Notes under the pieces: model-generated
Seen by the model: only the letters and a program-made list of their open reading frames with translations
The model's database searches: none
Told to the model about the DNA's origin: nothing
Shown here: one piece after another, positions 16,762-25,195 of the stretch
Numbering within the stretch: position 1 is the stretch's first letter
How the letters are laid out: each line of letters starts with the position of its first letter
Assembly (NCBI RefSeq): GCF_013359945.1
Contig: NZ_JABWCS010000218.1
Span: forward strand, 248,001 to 312,000
Direction: 5' to 3'
DNA: 64,000 bases
Source: Paenibacillus agri
GTDB taxonomy: Bacteria; Bacillota; Bacilli; Paenibacillales; Paenibacillaceae
Position numbers and translations under genes: made by a program

Positions 16762-17687
16762 CAGTATCCCCCCTCCTTCACAACCATTTTCTCTCTCTCG
16801 GCCGGAACCGACACTTCACTCTTTATTCTGCTGCGTTGCTGGAGGCGGACAATCACTAGACCTTTCTGGGCACCGAACAGCAGAGAAACCACGAAAAAGG
16901 CTGCAGATGATACAACGATGAAAGGACCCGTAGGCCATCCTTTCCCCATCGTACTTATCACCGTTCCAATAACACCTGATCCTCCCCCGATAACTGCTGC
17001 ACCGATCAGCATCCATTTGAAGGAATGCGTCCAGTACCGTGCGCTCACCGCTGGAATAATCAACAAGGCGGACATGAGAATAACCCCGACAGCTTGAATA
17101 CCAATGACAATCACCAGTACCAGCACCCCTGAATAGAGACTGTTCATCAACCGGACCGACAGACCAAGACCTTTGGCAAAGGCAGGGTCGAACAGAAACA
17201 GCTTCCATTCTTTAAATCCCAGCCAAACGATGGAGATGACCACCAGGCCCAGAGCACTCATAGTGTAGACATCGGTGCGAACCATGGAAGCTGCCTGCCC
17301 GAAGATGAATCCGTCGAGACCGCTCACATTACCGCCCCCAGTCCGGTTCACAATTGTGAGCAGCATAATCCCAAGACCGAAGAACACGGACAGCACGATA
17401 CCCATCGCTGTATCTTCCTTGATCCGGCTGGAGGAAACAACCCATTGGACCAGGAACGCACCGATCAGTGCGCTGATGGCCGCTCCCAAGATCAGAACAG
17501 GCAGTATTTTCACACCGGTGATGGCAAAAGCAATAACTACGCCCGGCAGTGCCGCATGGGACAACGCGTCGCTCATCAGACTTTGCCGCTTCCAATAGGC
17601 AAGACAGCCAATCATCCCTGAGGCTACACCGAGCACGAGCATGCTAAGCAATACCCACCAAGCATTCGGTGACAGTAGGAGTGTCAT
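16761..17687 (-). CDS. mntC: Manganese ABC transporter permease (MntC-like)
   Basis: A 308-residue ABC-3 family permease, paired with the next gene as a heterodimeric channel. The block KRQSLMSDALSHAALPGVVI near residue 30 is the conserved loop before the second helix, and AVGVILMSALLIIPAVSARY near ~210 is the matching C-terminal block. The C-terminal ~20 residues are charged and cytosolic. Its start overlaps the ATPase gene's stop by 4 bp (ATGA). Confidence 0.85.
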   Translation of the reverse strand: MTLLLSPNAWWVLLSMLVLGVASGMIGCLAYWKRQSLMSDALSHAALPGVVIAFAITGVKILPVLILGAAISALIGAFLVQWVVSSSRIKEDTAMGIVLSVFFGLGIMLLTIVNRTGGGNVSGLDGFIFGQAASMVRTDVYTMSALGLVVISIVWLGFKEWKLFLFDPAFAKGLGLSVRLMNSLYSGVLVLVIVIGIQAVGVILMSALLIIPAVSARYWTHSFKWMLIGAAVIGGGSGVIGTVISTMGKGWPTGPFIVVSSAAFFVVSLLFGAQKGLVIVRLQQRSRIKSEVSVPAEREKMVVKEGGY

Positions 17688-18418
17688 GACGGCACCTCTT
17701 GTCTCCAGCGCAGGCCTGCCCCGTAGGTCCGGTACACATTGTCTTTCGTGAACACATCCGCTGTCTCCCCGTAATTCATCACCGTGCGGTTAAGCAGCAG
17801 CACATGATCAAAATAATCCTCCACGGTCTGGAGATCATGATGCACGACCATAACCGTCTTACTGCGCCCCTTCAATTCTCTTAGCGTAGTCATGATCGCC
17901 TGCTCCGTGGCTGCATCCACACCAGCGAGCGGTTCATCCATGAAATACAGTTCAGCATCCTGAACTAGTGCACGGGCCAGAAAGACCCGCTGCTGTTGTC
18001 CACCAGACAGTTGGCTGATCTGGCGGCGGGCATAATCCGCCATGCCCATCTGTTCCAGCGCCGCCATCGCCTGTTCGCGGTGCCGTGCTTTAGGTGACTT
18101 CATCCACCCCACATTTCCATACAGGCCCATCATTACGACATCCAGCGCATCTGTGGGGAAATCCCAGTCCACAGAACCACGCTGCGGGACATATCCGATT
18201 TTTTTGCGCATTGTCTTTAGCGGCTTTCCAGCAAAGTGAACCGTCCCCCCGAGCTTAGGATGCAGCTCCAGCATCACCTTCAGCAGGGTCGATTTGCCCG
18301 CGCCGTTGGGGCCGACAATCCCGGTTAGCGATCCTTTAGGCAGCTTGAAATTAACTTCGTCCAGGACTTTACTTTTCCGATAAGCGGCCGACAAACCTGT
18401 GACACTTAGTCCTTGCAT
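17684..18418 (-). CDS. mntB: Manganese ABC transporter ATP-binding protein (MntB-like)
   Basis: A 244-residue ATPase that powers the permease pair. Walker A GPNGAGKST is at ~38-46, the signature LSGGQQQR at ~135-142, Walker B is AELYFMDEPLAGVD, and the H-loop is VVHHDLQTV. The start MQGLSVTGL was chosen because GGGGGAGG lies 8 nt upstream, inside the end of the binding-protein gene; the longer frame would overlap that gene by about 100 bp. One base separates it from the upstream stop. Confidence 0.88.
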   Translation of the reverse strand: MQGLSVTGLSAAYRKSKVLDEVNFKLPKGSLTGIVGPNGAGKSTLLKVMLELHPKLGGTVHFAGKPLKTMRKKIGYVPQRGSVDWDFPTDALDVVMMGLYGNVGWMKSPKARHREQAMAALEQMGMADYARRQISQLSGGQQQRVFLARALVQDAELYFMDEPLAGVDAATEQAIMTTLRELKGRSKTVMVVHHDLQTVEDYFDHVLLLNRTVMNYGETADVFTKDNVYRTYGAGLRWRQEVPS

Positions 18419-18419
18419 A

Positions 18420-19382
18420 TTAGTTACCTCCCCCACCAAGCGCCGTAGCGATGGTCTTGACGTTATGTCGATACATCCCGATATAGGTTCCTTCCGGGGT
18501 CCCGCCGTCCCCCATCGCATCCGAGAACAACTCGCCGCCGAGCTCCACCTTAAGCCCTCTGCTGCCTGCGCCCTGGATCACCGCATTGATCGAGTTCTGG
18601 TTGACGCTACTCTCTACAAACACAGCAGGAACCTTATACTCCAGAAGCAATCCTATGGTATCATCAACATCCGTAATGCCAATCTCATCTTCAGTGCTAA
18701 GACCTTGCAGACCAACCACCTTCAGACCATGCATCCTTCCAAAATAGCCAAAAGCATCATGGGCGGTTACCAGCACTCTCTGCTTTTCAGGAATGGTGCT
18801 CATCATGTCTGCTGACTCTGTCTTCAACTCATCCAGCTTTTTCAGATAGTCATTCTTATTGGCTTCAAACAGCTCGGCATGTTCTGGAAAATGCTCCTTC
18901 AGGCCGTCTGTAGCGGAACCAAGCGCCGTTCCCCAAAGATCAATGTCAAACCAGACATGGGGATCGATATCCCCCTTCTCATCCTTCAGCCGCAAATCCT
19001 CAGGAATGGCTTCAGCAATCGCCTTCACCGGCTTAGATTTGCCTATCTGCTCAAAGACCTCCGTCATATTGCCCTCCAAATGAAGTCCACTGTAGAATAC
19101 GATATCCGCCGAAGCCATCTTCTTAATATCTCCCTGCGTCGCGTTATACAGGTGAGGGTCCACACCAGGGCCCATCAAACTGCTGACGCTAACCTTATCC
19201 CCGCCAATAATAGATAGCGGCTCAGCAATCTGTGCGATAGTGGTAACAATAGCGATTTTCCCATCCGCCGCTGCCCCCTTGCCTTCCTCACCCTCTGCTG
19301 AACATGCCGATAATACCAATGACAACACCAAGGACAGAGCAATGCCACACCTTGCCTTCCTGCTCTTTAGTCTCTCTCTCAT
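18420..19382 (-). CDS. mntA: Manganese-binding lipoprotein of ABC importer (MntA/TroA-like)
   Basis: A 320-residue cluster-A-I metal-binding protein. Lipobox LVLSAC puts the lipid anchor on Cys27. The metal ligands expected for TroA-type proteins are visible: His in DPHLYN, His in DPHVWFD, Glu in AVFVESS and Asp in the final GELFSDAMG. There is no long His-rich loop, which argues against a ZnuA-type zinc protein. The start at 19382 follows GAGGAGG with 7 nt spacing. First gene of the operon mntABCD; an MntR-like palindrome lies ~75 bp upstream, so repression by manganese is likely. Confidence 0.85.
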   Translation of the reverse strand: MRERLKSRKARCGIALSLVLSLVLSACSAEGEEGKGAAADGKIAIVTTIAQIAEPLSIIGGDKVSVSSLMGPGVDPHLYNATQGDIKKMASADIVFYSGLHLEGNMTEVFEQIGKSKPVKAIAEAIPEDLRLKDEKGDIDPHVWFDIDLWGTALGSATDGLKEHFPEHAELFEANKNDYLKKLDELKTESADMMSTIPEKQRVLVTAHDAFGYFGRMHGLKVVGLQGLSTEDEIGITDVDDTIGLLLEYKVPAVFVESSVNQNSINAVIQGAGSRGLKVELGGELFSDAMGDGGTPEGTYIGMYRHNVKTIATALGGGGN

Positions 19383-19872
19383 TTTGTTTCCTCCTCTTGA
19401 CAACCTGATGATCAGGTAATTTTTTGAAAATAAATTAATGAGCTCATGAAAATGTTTTTCCCTAGGGAAACAATTGTTTCTATAACCAAAATTAATTCCT
19501 TATCGCTGATTTGTCAAGAAATTAATCATATAATCTGTACACTTTTTCATTATATTTTCCGATATAAATATCATTATCTTTACCCATAACGTTGATTTGA
19601 CAACGATTTCGGGCTCCATTTTCATATAAACTTTACACATACTAAAAAAATTAAATGAATGAAACACTTTTCACTTTATTGCAATCGATATCTTTCTCTT
19701 ACTTAAAAAGTACTTCACGTTATCATTTGAAAGTGAAATATTTTATACCGGAATCACTGCAACTTTTGGAAACTTTTGTCGTCTAACCTATATATATGCC
19801 GTTATAGGCATCGCAGATAGATAGACTGTGTCCGTACATAGGATCAATACACAAGGATGGTGAGATGGTGAA
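19383..19872. other. Divergent intergenic region between mntA and the amidase gene
   Basis: 490 bp, AT-rich, without a convincing gene. It holds the MntR-like palindrome at 19457-19470 and presumably both divergent promoters. No riboswitch-like structure was recognised. Confidence 0.6.
19457..19470. promoter_or_regulatory. Candidate MntR operator
   Basis: TTTCCCTAGGGAAA is a perfect 14-bp palindrome, close to the known MntR/DtxR-family operator pattern (TTTGCCTTAAGGAAA in B. subtilis). It lies ~75 bp ahead of mntA. Confidence 0.65.
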
Positions 19873-21417
19873 ATGAAGAAGTACGGTTTGTGGGCAGTGC
19901 TGCTGATTCTTACGCTCGTACTGGTATTTCCCGTTACGGGACATGCCGCCACGCCCAGCACACACATTAATCTGGATGGCAACGACTTGGCGATGCCAGG
20001 GGATGTGCAGGTCCAGATTGTGAACGGAAGTGTTATGGTACCGCTTCGTCTCGTCACGGAGCAGCTAGGCTATGGGGTTAAATGGGATAATATCTCGAAG
20101 ACAGCGACGATTGAGCAGGGAGGACGTATGCTGACGCTGGTTGTGAACCAGAAAGAAGCAGACGCGGATGGTGTGAAGATCCAGCTGGATAATCCATCCT
20201 TCCTCAGTAAAGGAACCACGTTTGTTCCGTTAAGATTTATCGGAGAACAGACGGGTGCCACAGTCGGATGGGACAATATTACCAAGACCGTATATTTAAC
20301 CTCTCCGGCTCAGGAGATTGGCGTTGGTAATGGAGGATCGCCTTCTCCCACGCCTGCACCTGGAGGTACACCCTCTCAGGCACCGGACAATGGAAGCGAG
20401 GTCACCACGCCGGGAGGAAGCGCCACTCCTCCGGTAAATACGACAGCAGCATCCTTGACGGATATGAGCTTTAATGACAACAAGCTGATCATCTCTTTGA
20501 ACGGAAATGTAAATCCGAGCATCTTTGCGATGACCGGTACTGACCGGATCGTTATCGACCTGCCTAATACTATCTTTGGACAAGCCTTCAGCCAGCGGCT
20601 GCCGCTGACTGCTGGACAAAGTGGACAAGTGCCAATAACAGGTTATCCTGATGTCACCGGAGTCCGGTATTCCTTGTTCAGCAGCACACCGTCAACGATA
20701 CGTGTTGTTCTCGACTTGAATAGCGCTAAAACGTACGGTGTGACCAATGCTAATGACGGTCTGCTGATTATTGATTTGAACGGGACTGGTGGCTATATCC
20801 CTGACCCGGGTGCAACTCCTATCCCGACACCAACGCCCGATACATCTGTTACTCCACTGCCTGGCGATTCTGGCAAGAAGGTGATCGTACTAGATGCCGG
20901 ACACGGCGGCAGCGACCCTGGAGCCGGCAGCCTGAACAAACTCAAAGAGAAGGACTTCACACTTGCAGTTGTCCTCAAAATCGAGGCACTACTGAAGAAC
21001 GAGCCGAATATCCAAGTCGTGCTTACCCGCAGTGGAGATACATATCCTACGCTGCAGGAAAGAGCCAAGCTAGCTAATAATCTTAATGCTTCTTTGTTTG
21101 TTTCCGTACATGGCAACAGTCCTCCAGTTGGGACCAAAACCAGCCCAAGCGGAACGGAGACCCATTATTCTCGTAAAGAAAGCCTTCAATTTGCTCAGAT
21201 TGTCCACAAATATCTGATTCAGGCCACTGGCCTGCCGGACCGTGGCATCAAACAGACCAGCCTGCATGTGACGAGAGAAACCAAAATGCCAGCCATCCTG
21301 CTGGAAGTTGGGTTCCTCACCAACGCGAAGGATGAAGCTTTGATGTACTCAGATGATTTTCAGCAAAAGGTTGCTGAGGCGGTTGTCGCCGGCATCAAGG
21401 AGTATTTGAACATTTAG
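19873..21417 (+). CDS. Secreted N-acetylmuramoyl-L-alanine amidase with copper-amine-oxidase-N and AMIN domains
   Basis: A 514-residue exported cell-wall hydrolase that would cleave the bond between muramic acid and the stem peptide. Order: signal peptide 1-26 (cut after GHAA), copper amine oxidase N-terminal-like domain ~34-135 (two VPLR blocks), Pro/Gly/Thr-rich linker ~140-195, AMIN domain ~197-300, a second Pro/Thr linker, and Amidase_3 ~335-512 with DAGHGGSDPGA, SVHGN and LLEVGFLTN carrying the zinc and catalytic residues. This stacking is common in Paenibacillus and related Firmicutes. The usual SIHANA block is SVHGNS here. It is transcribed alone, with its own terminator. Confidence 0.92.
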   Translation: MKKYGLWAVLLILTLVLVFPVTGHAATPSTHINLDGNDLAMPGDVQVQIVNGSVMVPLRLVTEQLGYGVKWDNISKTATIEQGGRMLTLVVNQKEADADGVKIQLDNPSFLSKGTTFVPLRFIGEQTGATVGWDNITKTVYLTSPAQEIGVGNGGSPSPTPAPGGTPSQAPDNGSEVTTPGGSATPPVNTTAASLTDMSFNDNKLIISLNGNVNPSIFAMTGTDRIVIDLPNTIFGQAFSQRLPLTAGQSGQVPITGYPDVTGVRYSLFSSTPSTIRVVLDLNSAKTYGVTNANDGLLIIDLNGTGGYIPDPGATPIPTPTPDTSVTPLPGDSGKKVIVLDAGHGGSDPGAGSLNKLKEKDFTLAVVLKIEALLKNEPNIQVVLTRSGDTYPTLQERAKLANNLNASLFVSVHGNSPPVGTKTSPSGTETHYSRKESLQFAQIVHKYLIQATGLPDRGIKQTSLHVTRETKMPAILLEVGFLTNAKDEALMYSDDFQQKVAEAVVAGIKEYLNI

Positions 21418-21463
21418 TCAGATGGAGAGGTTCCGGTGTGAAACTAACCAGCTGCTTAAAGTC

Positions 21464-21500
21464 AAAAAATCCAGTCCCTGCAACGGGCTGGATTTTTTAT
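21464..21500 (+). terminator. Intrinsic terminator after the amidase gene
   Basis: AAAAAATCCAG / CTGGATTTTTT stem with a CC/GG inner pair and a T tract, ~45 bp beyond the amidase stop. The flanking A and T runs make it bidirectional in principle. Confidence 0.9.
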
Positions 21501-21571
21501 TTATATTCTATTAGGCCTGTCGATTGTCCAAAATAAGTAATTGGGGGATTTGGAATCATGATAAATTCTCT

Positions 21572-22066
21572 TTATACCATGAAGCCGTCCAGGTTAGCGG
21601 AAATTTTTTGAGATAACGATATTAATAGCTTCCGCTCTTCTTCTGAAAGATCTTGGGACGCCGCTTTCTCCATTTCCGTCCAAACGGCAGTAGCCTTATC
21701 CACTAGTTCTCGACCAACCTCTGTTAGTTTAACAAGTGTGACACGTCCATCCTTGGGTGAGCGGGAGCGAGTGACAAGCCCTGCTTCCTCCAATCTTCGA
21801 ACTGATTTGGCAACCGTAGAATGATCAAGTCTCATAGTACGTCCAAGACATTGCTGTGATTGTCCGTCCTGCTCTCCTAACTGCATCAGCATAATCTCTT
21901 GACCTGCAAATAAACCAGCCTCACGTAACAAATTTGCAGCCAAACCACGATGCGATCTAGCCATAGAAAAAATGGCAAAATTAATGGGAAATCGCTGGAT
22001 GACATGCGTATCCTGCTCAGCCTTAGGTGTACAGGCGCTTTGCTCGCTCTCTTCAAAGTTATTCAT
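21572..22066 (-). CDS. MarR-family transcriptional regulator
   Basis: A 164-residue winged helix-turn-helix protein. The DNA-binding part is LGRTMRLDHSTVAKSVRRLEEAGLVTRSRSPKDGRVTLVKLTEVG, covering recognition helix and wing; the flanking helices form the dimer interface. Two cysteines (near residues 12 and 74) could allow redox sensing, but the pattern does not prove an OhrR-like mechanism. I chose the ATG (MNNFEESE) with AAAGGTG upstream; a GTG four codons earlier is possible. It lies 155 bp after the Old Yellow Enzyme gene on the same strand and is the obvious candidate to control it. Inverted repeat GTAGA..TCTAC at 22105-22121 may be its own operator. Confidence 0.88.
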   Translation of the reverse strand: MNNFEESEQSACTPKAEQDTHVIQRFPINFAIFSMARSHRGLAANLLREAGLFAGQEIMLMQLGEQDGQSQQCLGRTMRLDHSTVAKSVRRLEEAGLVTRSRSPKDGRVTLVKLTEVGRELVDKATAVWTEMEKAASQDLSEEERKLLISLSQKISANLDGFMV

Positions 22067-22144
22067 CTTTCTTATCACCTTTCCGCTTTTACTTATTATT
22101 AAGCGTAGAGAATTATTCTACACTTGTAAAGAAGCGGATCTATA

Positions 22145-22194
22145 CAAAAAAATTGCGCCATAACACAGCTTCAATTCTGCTGTATTATGGCGCC
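22145..22194 (-). terminator. Intrinsic terminator after the Old Yellow Enzyme gene
   Basis: GCGCCATAATACAGC / GCTGTGTTATGGCGC stem followed by seven T residues on the minus strand, separating the OYE gene from the MarR gene. Confidence 0.93.
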
Positions 22195-22221
22195 GCACAA
22201 ATGAAAATTATAGATCAAAAC

Positions 22222-23280
22222 TTATTTCAAAGTCGGGTAATCGGTATAGCCGTGGCTGTCACCACCATAAAATGTTGTTGGATCAGCTTCATTTAAGGGT
22301 GCTCCTGATTTCAAACGATCTACCAAATCAGGATTGGCCAGGGCCCAGGTTCCTACCGAGACAATATCAGCCAAATTATCTTTCAAGTCTCTGTCCAGTT
22401 CTTCTAAAGGACGCCCAGGTCGATTAACGATCAGCACCGTTGGCCAAGCCGAACGTATAGCCTTAAGCCTTTCTTCATCGCCACCATGTAGAATGTGAAG
22501 ATAGGCTAAGTTAAGTTCAGCCAGTTTAGATACCAAGTATTCATATACTTTAGGACCGTCAGTGCCTTCAATAAGATCTCCAATAGGAACCCCTGGAGAA
22601 AGTCTGATTCCTGTACGACTAGCTCCAATTTCCTCAGCTACTGCAGTCGCCACTTCGAGAGCAAATCTAGCGCGATTTTCAATCGAACCTCCGTACGAAT
22701 CTGTGCGTACATTTGCATTCTCAGAAATGAATTGATGTACAAGATAACCGTTTGCCCCATGGATTTCCACTCCATCAGCACCTGCTTGTATGGCCGCTGC
22801 AGCTGCTCTACGGCAATCACTAATAGTTTCTTGGATTTCTTCCAAACTTAACTCACGCGGAACAGGAACATCTTGCAAGCCTGTTGCTGTGTACATTTGT
22901 GTCTTTGGAGCAATGGCTGACGGTGCCACTGGCTGACGGTGATGAGGTGTATTGTCTGGATGTGACATGCGTCCTGCGTGCATAAGCTGAATGAACAAGT
23001 ACCCACCAGCTTCGTGAACACGATCAGCTACCTGTTTCCAACCTGCAATATGTTCTTCTGTATAAATTCCGGGTGAAAATAAATAACCTTGTCCATCCTC
23101 CGAAGGCTGTGCTCCTTCACTAATTAGAAGGCCCATTGATGCTCGTTGTGCATAATACTCCGCACTATATGTTCCTGGAGTTCCGTCAAATTGAGCGCGT
23201 GATCTTGTCATTGGCGCAAGTGCCAAACGATGCTGCAAATTTATATCCCCAACTACTACTGGTTTCCAAATTGTACTCAT
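22222..23280 (-). CDS. NADH:flavin oxidoreductase / Old Yellow Enzyme (NemA-like)
   Basis: A 352-residue FMN-dependent ene-reductase that reduces activated C=C bonds (enals, enones, nitroesters, maleimides) with NAD(P)H. Seen: TIM-barrel start NLQHRLALAPMTRSRA, GLLISEGAQPSEDGQG, HAGRMSHPDNTP, GADGVEIHGANGYLVHQFI with the flavin and substrate His/Asn pair, RTDSYGGSIENRARF, and GTWALANPDLVDRL. Length and motifs match classical OYEs. The start MSTIWKP follows GAGAGGAG; a frame six codons longer lacks a ribosome binding site. Its promoter is flanked by two copies of a palindromic operator, so it is probably tightly repressed until an electrophile appears. Confidence 0.93.
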   Translation of the reverse strand: MSTIWKPVVVGDINLQHRLALAPMTRSRAQFDGTPGTYSAEYYAQRASMGLLISEGAQPSEDGQGYLFSPGIYTEEHIAGWKQVADRVHEAGGYLFIQLMHAGRMSHPDNTPHHRQPVAPSAIAPKTQMYTATGLQDVPVPRELSLEEIQETISDCRRAAAAAIQAGADGVEIHGANGYLVHQFISENANVRTDSYGGSIENRARFALEVATAVAEEIGASRTGIRLSPGVPIGDLIEGTDGPKVYEYLVSKLAELNLAYLHILHGGDEERLKAIRSAWPTVLIVNRPGRPLEELDRDLKDNLADIVSVGTWALANPDLVDRLKSGAPLNEADPTTFYGGDSHGYTDYPTLK

Positions 23281-23307
23281 TAAAAAAACTCCTCTCAATT
23301 CAAATAA

Positions 23308-23323
23308 ATGTTGCCGGCAACAT
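23308..23323. promoter_or_regulatory. Operator palindrome 1 of the OYE promoter
   Basis: ATGTTGCCGGCAACAT, a perfect 16-bp palindrome, begins just after the -10 element and covers the expected transcription start on the minus strand. Confidence 0.75.
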
Positions 23324-23324
23324 A

Positions 23325-23353
23325 AATTTAACAGGAGGATATTCGAATGTCAA
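23325..23353 (-). promoter_or_regulatory. Sigma-A promoter of the OYE gene
   Basis: TTGACA and TAAATT are separated by 17 nt on the minus strand, between the two operator palindromes. Confidence 0.75.
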
Positions 23354-23356
23354 CAC

Positions 23357-23380
23357 AAATATGTTTCCGGCAACATATTT
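23357..23380. promoter_or_regulatory. Operator palindrome 2 of the OYE promoter
   Basis: A 24-bp palindrome with one mismatch whose core ATGTTTCCGGCAACAT repeats operator 1. It abuts the -35 element upstream. The two operator centres are 53 bp apart, about five helical turns. Confidence 0.75.
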
Positions 23381-23796
23381 AAATAAACTTTTGAATAAAG
23401 GGACATTGAAGTAGCACTTTGACAGCAAATTGCATCACATTCCTGAACCTAAACTCAATGTTTAGTTTGTCATATTTTAGGAATGGGTAATGCAAGGTAG
23501 TGGGGGAAATCGAAACAAATATCCGCCAGTTTAAGCCTGGTGATTTGTGTTCGGAAGTCGGAGTTTCGGGAATGTGATATACGCGTTAAAGGTGCGTACC
23601 CTATACAAAACGTACATAGATACTACAGCCGGTTACAATGTTGGCTGGATCGCTTTAACAGAGCAGCGACGAAATATTTGGAACACTCTCTAGTTTGGTT
23701 TCAACTCTTATAGGAAAAGGAATACGAAAATACCACAGCGAATAAAAAATGTTAGTGACTCCTGCTTATATACGGTCAAAGTTTGGAGGGAATTTA
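23381..23796. other. Non-coding stretch with nested inverted repeats
   Basis: No convincing gene. At 23430-23495 TTGCAT and CATTCCT arms pair with AGGAATG and ATGCAA, around an inner CTAAAC/GTTTAG stem, giving a 66-bp nested palindrome. The rest shows nothing I recognise. Confidence 0.5.
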
Positions 23797-24237
23797 TTGA
23801 ATCTTCGCAGAGTTGCACTATCCATGCTCTTAATCCTATCGTGCGTTATATCCAGCACAACAGCATCTGCCGATTGGGCATTCCAGTTCGTTGTGTATAA
23901 TGGGACTGTCTATGCCCATCAAGGTACATATACACCTGTTGAGAAAATAGGAAAGAAAATAGGCGAAGTGACGTTCTATTCCGATCGTGAAGGGACGTAT
24001 ACCGGCAATTTTTCAAATACCTATCCGAAAGGGACGCCCTACTACCGTATCCTCGATGTCAGTGATTCCGCAGGCATCGCGGTACAAGAAAGCGATGGTC
24101 GGTACGCAACCTTACTCTATCACGGCAAATATGACGGTAAACCAGACTATACCAAGCCGATCATGCTATTCCTCATTGGCTTTGTCGTCGTTGGTTGTGC
24201 CACTTGGCTATGGGTACGAAAACGTCGATTACAGTAA
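23797..24237 (+). CDS. Small exported, C-terminally membrane-anchored protein of unknown function
   Basis: A 146-residue protein. Residues ~5-25 are a signal peptide (VALSMLLILSCVISSTTASA), the middle is a polar extracellular domain with many Tyr, Gly and Asp residues (WAFQFVVYNGTVYAHQGTYT), and a transmembrane helix at ~120-140 ends in a cytoplasmic RKRRLQ tail. A TTG start at 23797 is best supported: GGAGGG lies 6 nt upstream and the signal peptide then begins properly. The family is not recognised. It is isolated between non-coding repeat-rich stretches, so context gives no hint. Confidence 0.7.
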   Translation: MNLRRVALSMLLILSCVISSTTASADWAFQFVVYNGTVYAHQGTYTPVEKIGKKIGEVTFYSDREGTYTGNFSNTYPKGTPYYRILDVSDSAGIAVQESDGRYATLLYHGKYDGKPDYTKPIMLFLIGFVVVGCATWLWVRKRRLQ

Positions 24238-24745
24238 AAAACCGCCTCAAAGGCGGTCAGAGTGACGAGAAACACATTCTTTACGATTGTTGATGAGGAA
24301 TAGCCCTGTAAATCAGGCTCAGCTTCATCATCAGTGATTGCCAAACCAATTACTTCGAAGGTTGAAGCTTATGCCTGGGGGCTAACGGACCCTATCGTCG
24401 TTATTTGTACATCAAGCAGCTTTTAGAACATGTAACGGACTCAGGTGCTGCTATTTCCTCCCAAACCGTGGATTACACACAGTATTTCTGCTCATAACGT
24501 CTCTGGAGTCCGCTAATCTTCCGGAACGGTCGTTGGTTAGGAAATAACCTCACTGGAGTCCGTTACCAGATGCAACAAGAAGCAAGTACTGATTTCGAGA
24601 TGGGTCCAACATTAGAACTCAACATAGCCAGAAGAATGAGGACTTCAGAAATCTTATGAGCAGATTAACTGGGCAAATTCCTTATAACCAGATTGTTTTG
24701 GCAAGCACTGACTATTACGTTGAGACGTCACATTCTAACTGGAGG
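24238..24745. other. Non-coding stretch with short dispersed repeats
   Basis: About 500 bp with no supported gene. It contains the four repeat units listed at 24385-24570; the remainder shows nothing recognised. Confidence 0.55.
24385..24570. repeat. Four copies of a TAACGGACTC-type repeat, two in each orientation
   Basis: CTAACGGACCC..TTATTT near 24386 and GTAACGGACTCAGG..TATTTCC near 24431 run forward; GCGGACTCCAGAGACG near 24505 and GTAACGGACTCCAGTGAGG near 24560 run on the reverse strand. The inner and outer pairs form an inverted arrangement without coding potential. Confidence 0.65.
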
Positions 24746-25195
24746 TTACTTCCAGACAGTCATACGCTCCTGCAAATTGGAAGTGTGCAGCTCCAGCTGA
24801 ACTCCATCCGGGTCAAGAAAATTCACCGACCAGCCCCTGCCGCGCAGGACAGGGCCTCGGACGATAGGCACCTTATGACTCTTCAGAATCTGTACCGCTT
24901 CAGCAAAGTCTTCCTCTGCAATTGAAAAAGCAATATGATCTACACCATTTATTTCCCGGACAATATTTGAAGGATCTGTCTGTTCATTAGTTTCAGAAAC
25001 GTCCCCATCTTCTCCCGACTTCTCAGTAACAGCACTTACCTCGATCAAGCAAATCCAGGCACTGCCCCATTCCAGGTAAGCATCACTCTTGCCTCGATGA
25101 ATCAGTGCCAAACCGAGAATGGATGTATAAAAGTTCAAAGAATCCGCCAAATCCTTCACCTTGAGCGTCAGATGATTAAAGCCTGTGACCTTCAT
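24746..25195 (-). CDS. VOC-family (glyoxalase/FosB-like) protein
   Basis: A 149-residue protein with two vicinal-oxygen-chelate repeats: FNHLTLKVKDLADSLNFYTS at the N-terminus and VDHIAFSIAEEDFAEAVQIL in the middle, ending in FLDPDGVQLELHTSNLQERM. His8, a His near 90 and Glu near 137 would bind the divalent metal. The C-terminal tail resembles FosA/FosB fosfomycin thiol transferases, but an insertion of acidic residues (~56-75) is unusual and activity cannot be assigned. Its ATG overlaps the DinB stop by 4 bp, last gene of a four-gene operon. Confidence 0.85.
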   Translation of the reverse strand: MKVTGFNHLTLKVKDLADSLNFYTSILGLALIHRGKSDAYLEWGSAWICLIEVSAVTEKSGEDGDVSETNEQTDPSNIVREINGVDHIAFSIAEEDFAEAVQILKSHKVPIVRGPVLRGRGWSVNFLDPDGVQLELHTSNLQERMTVWK

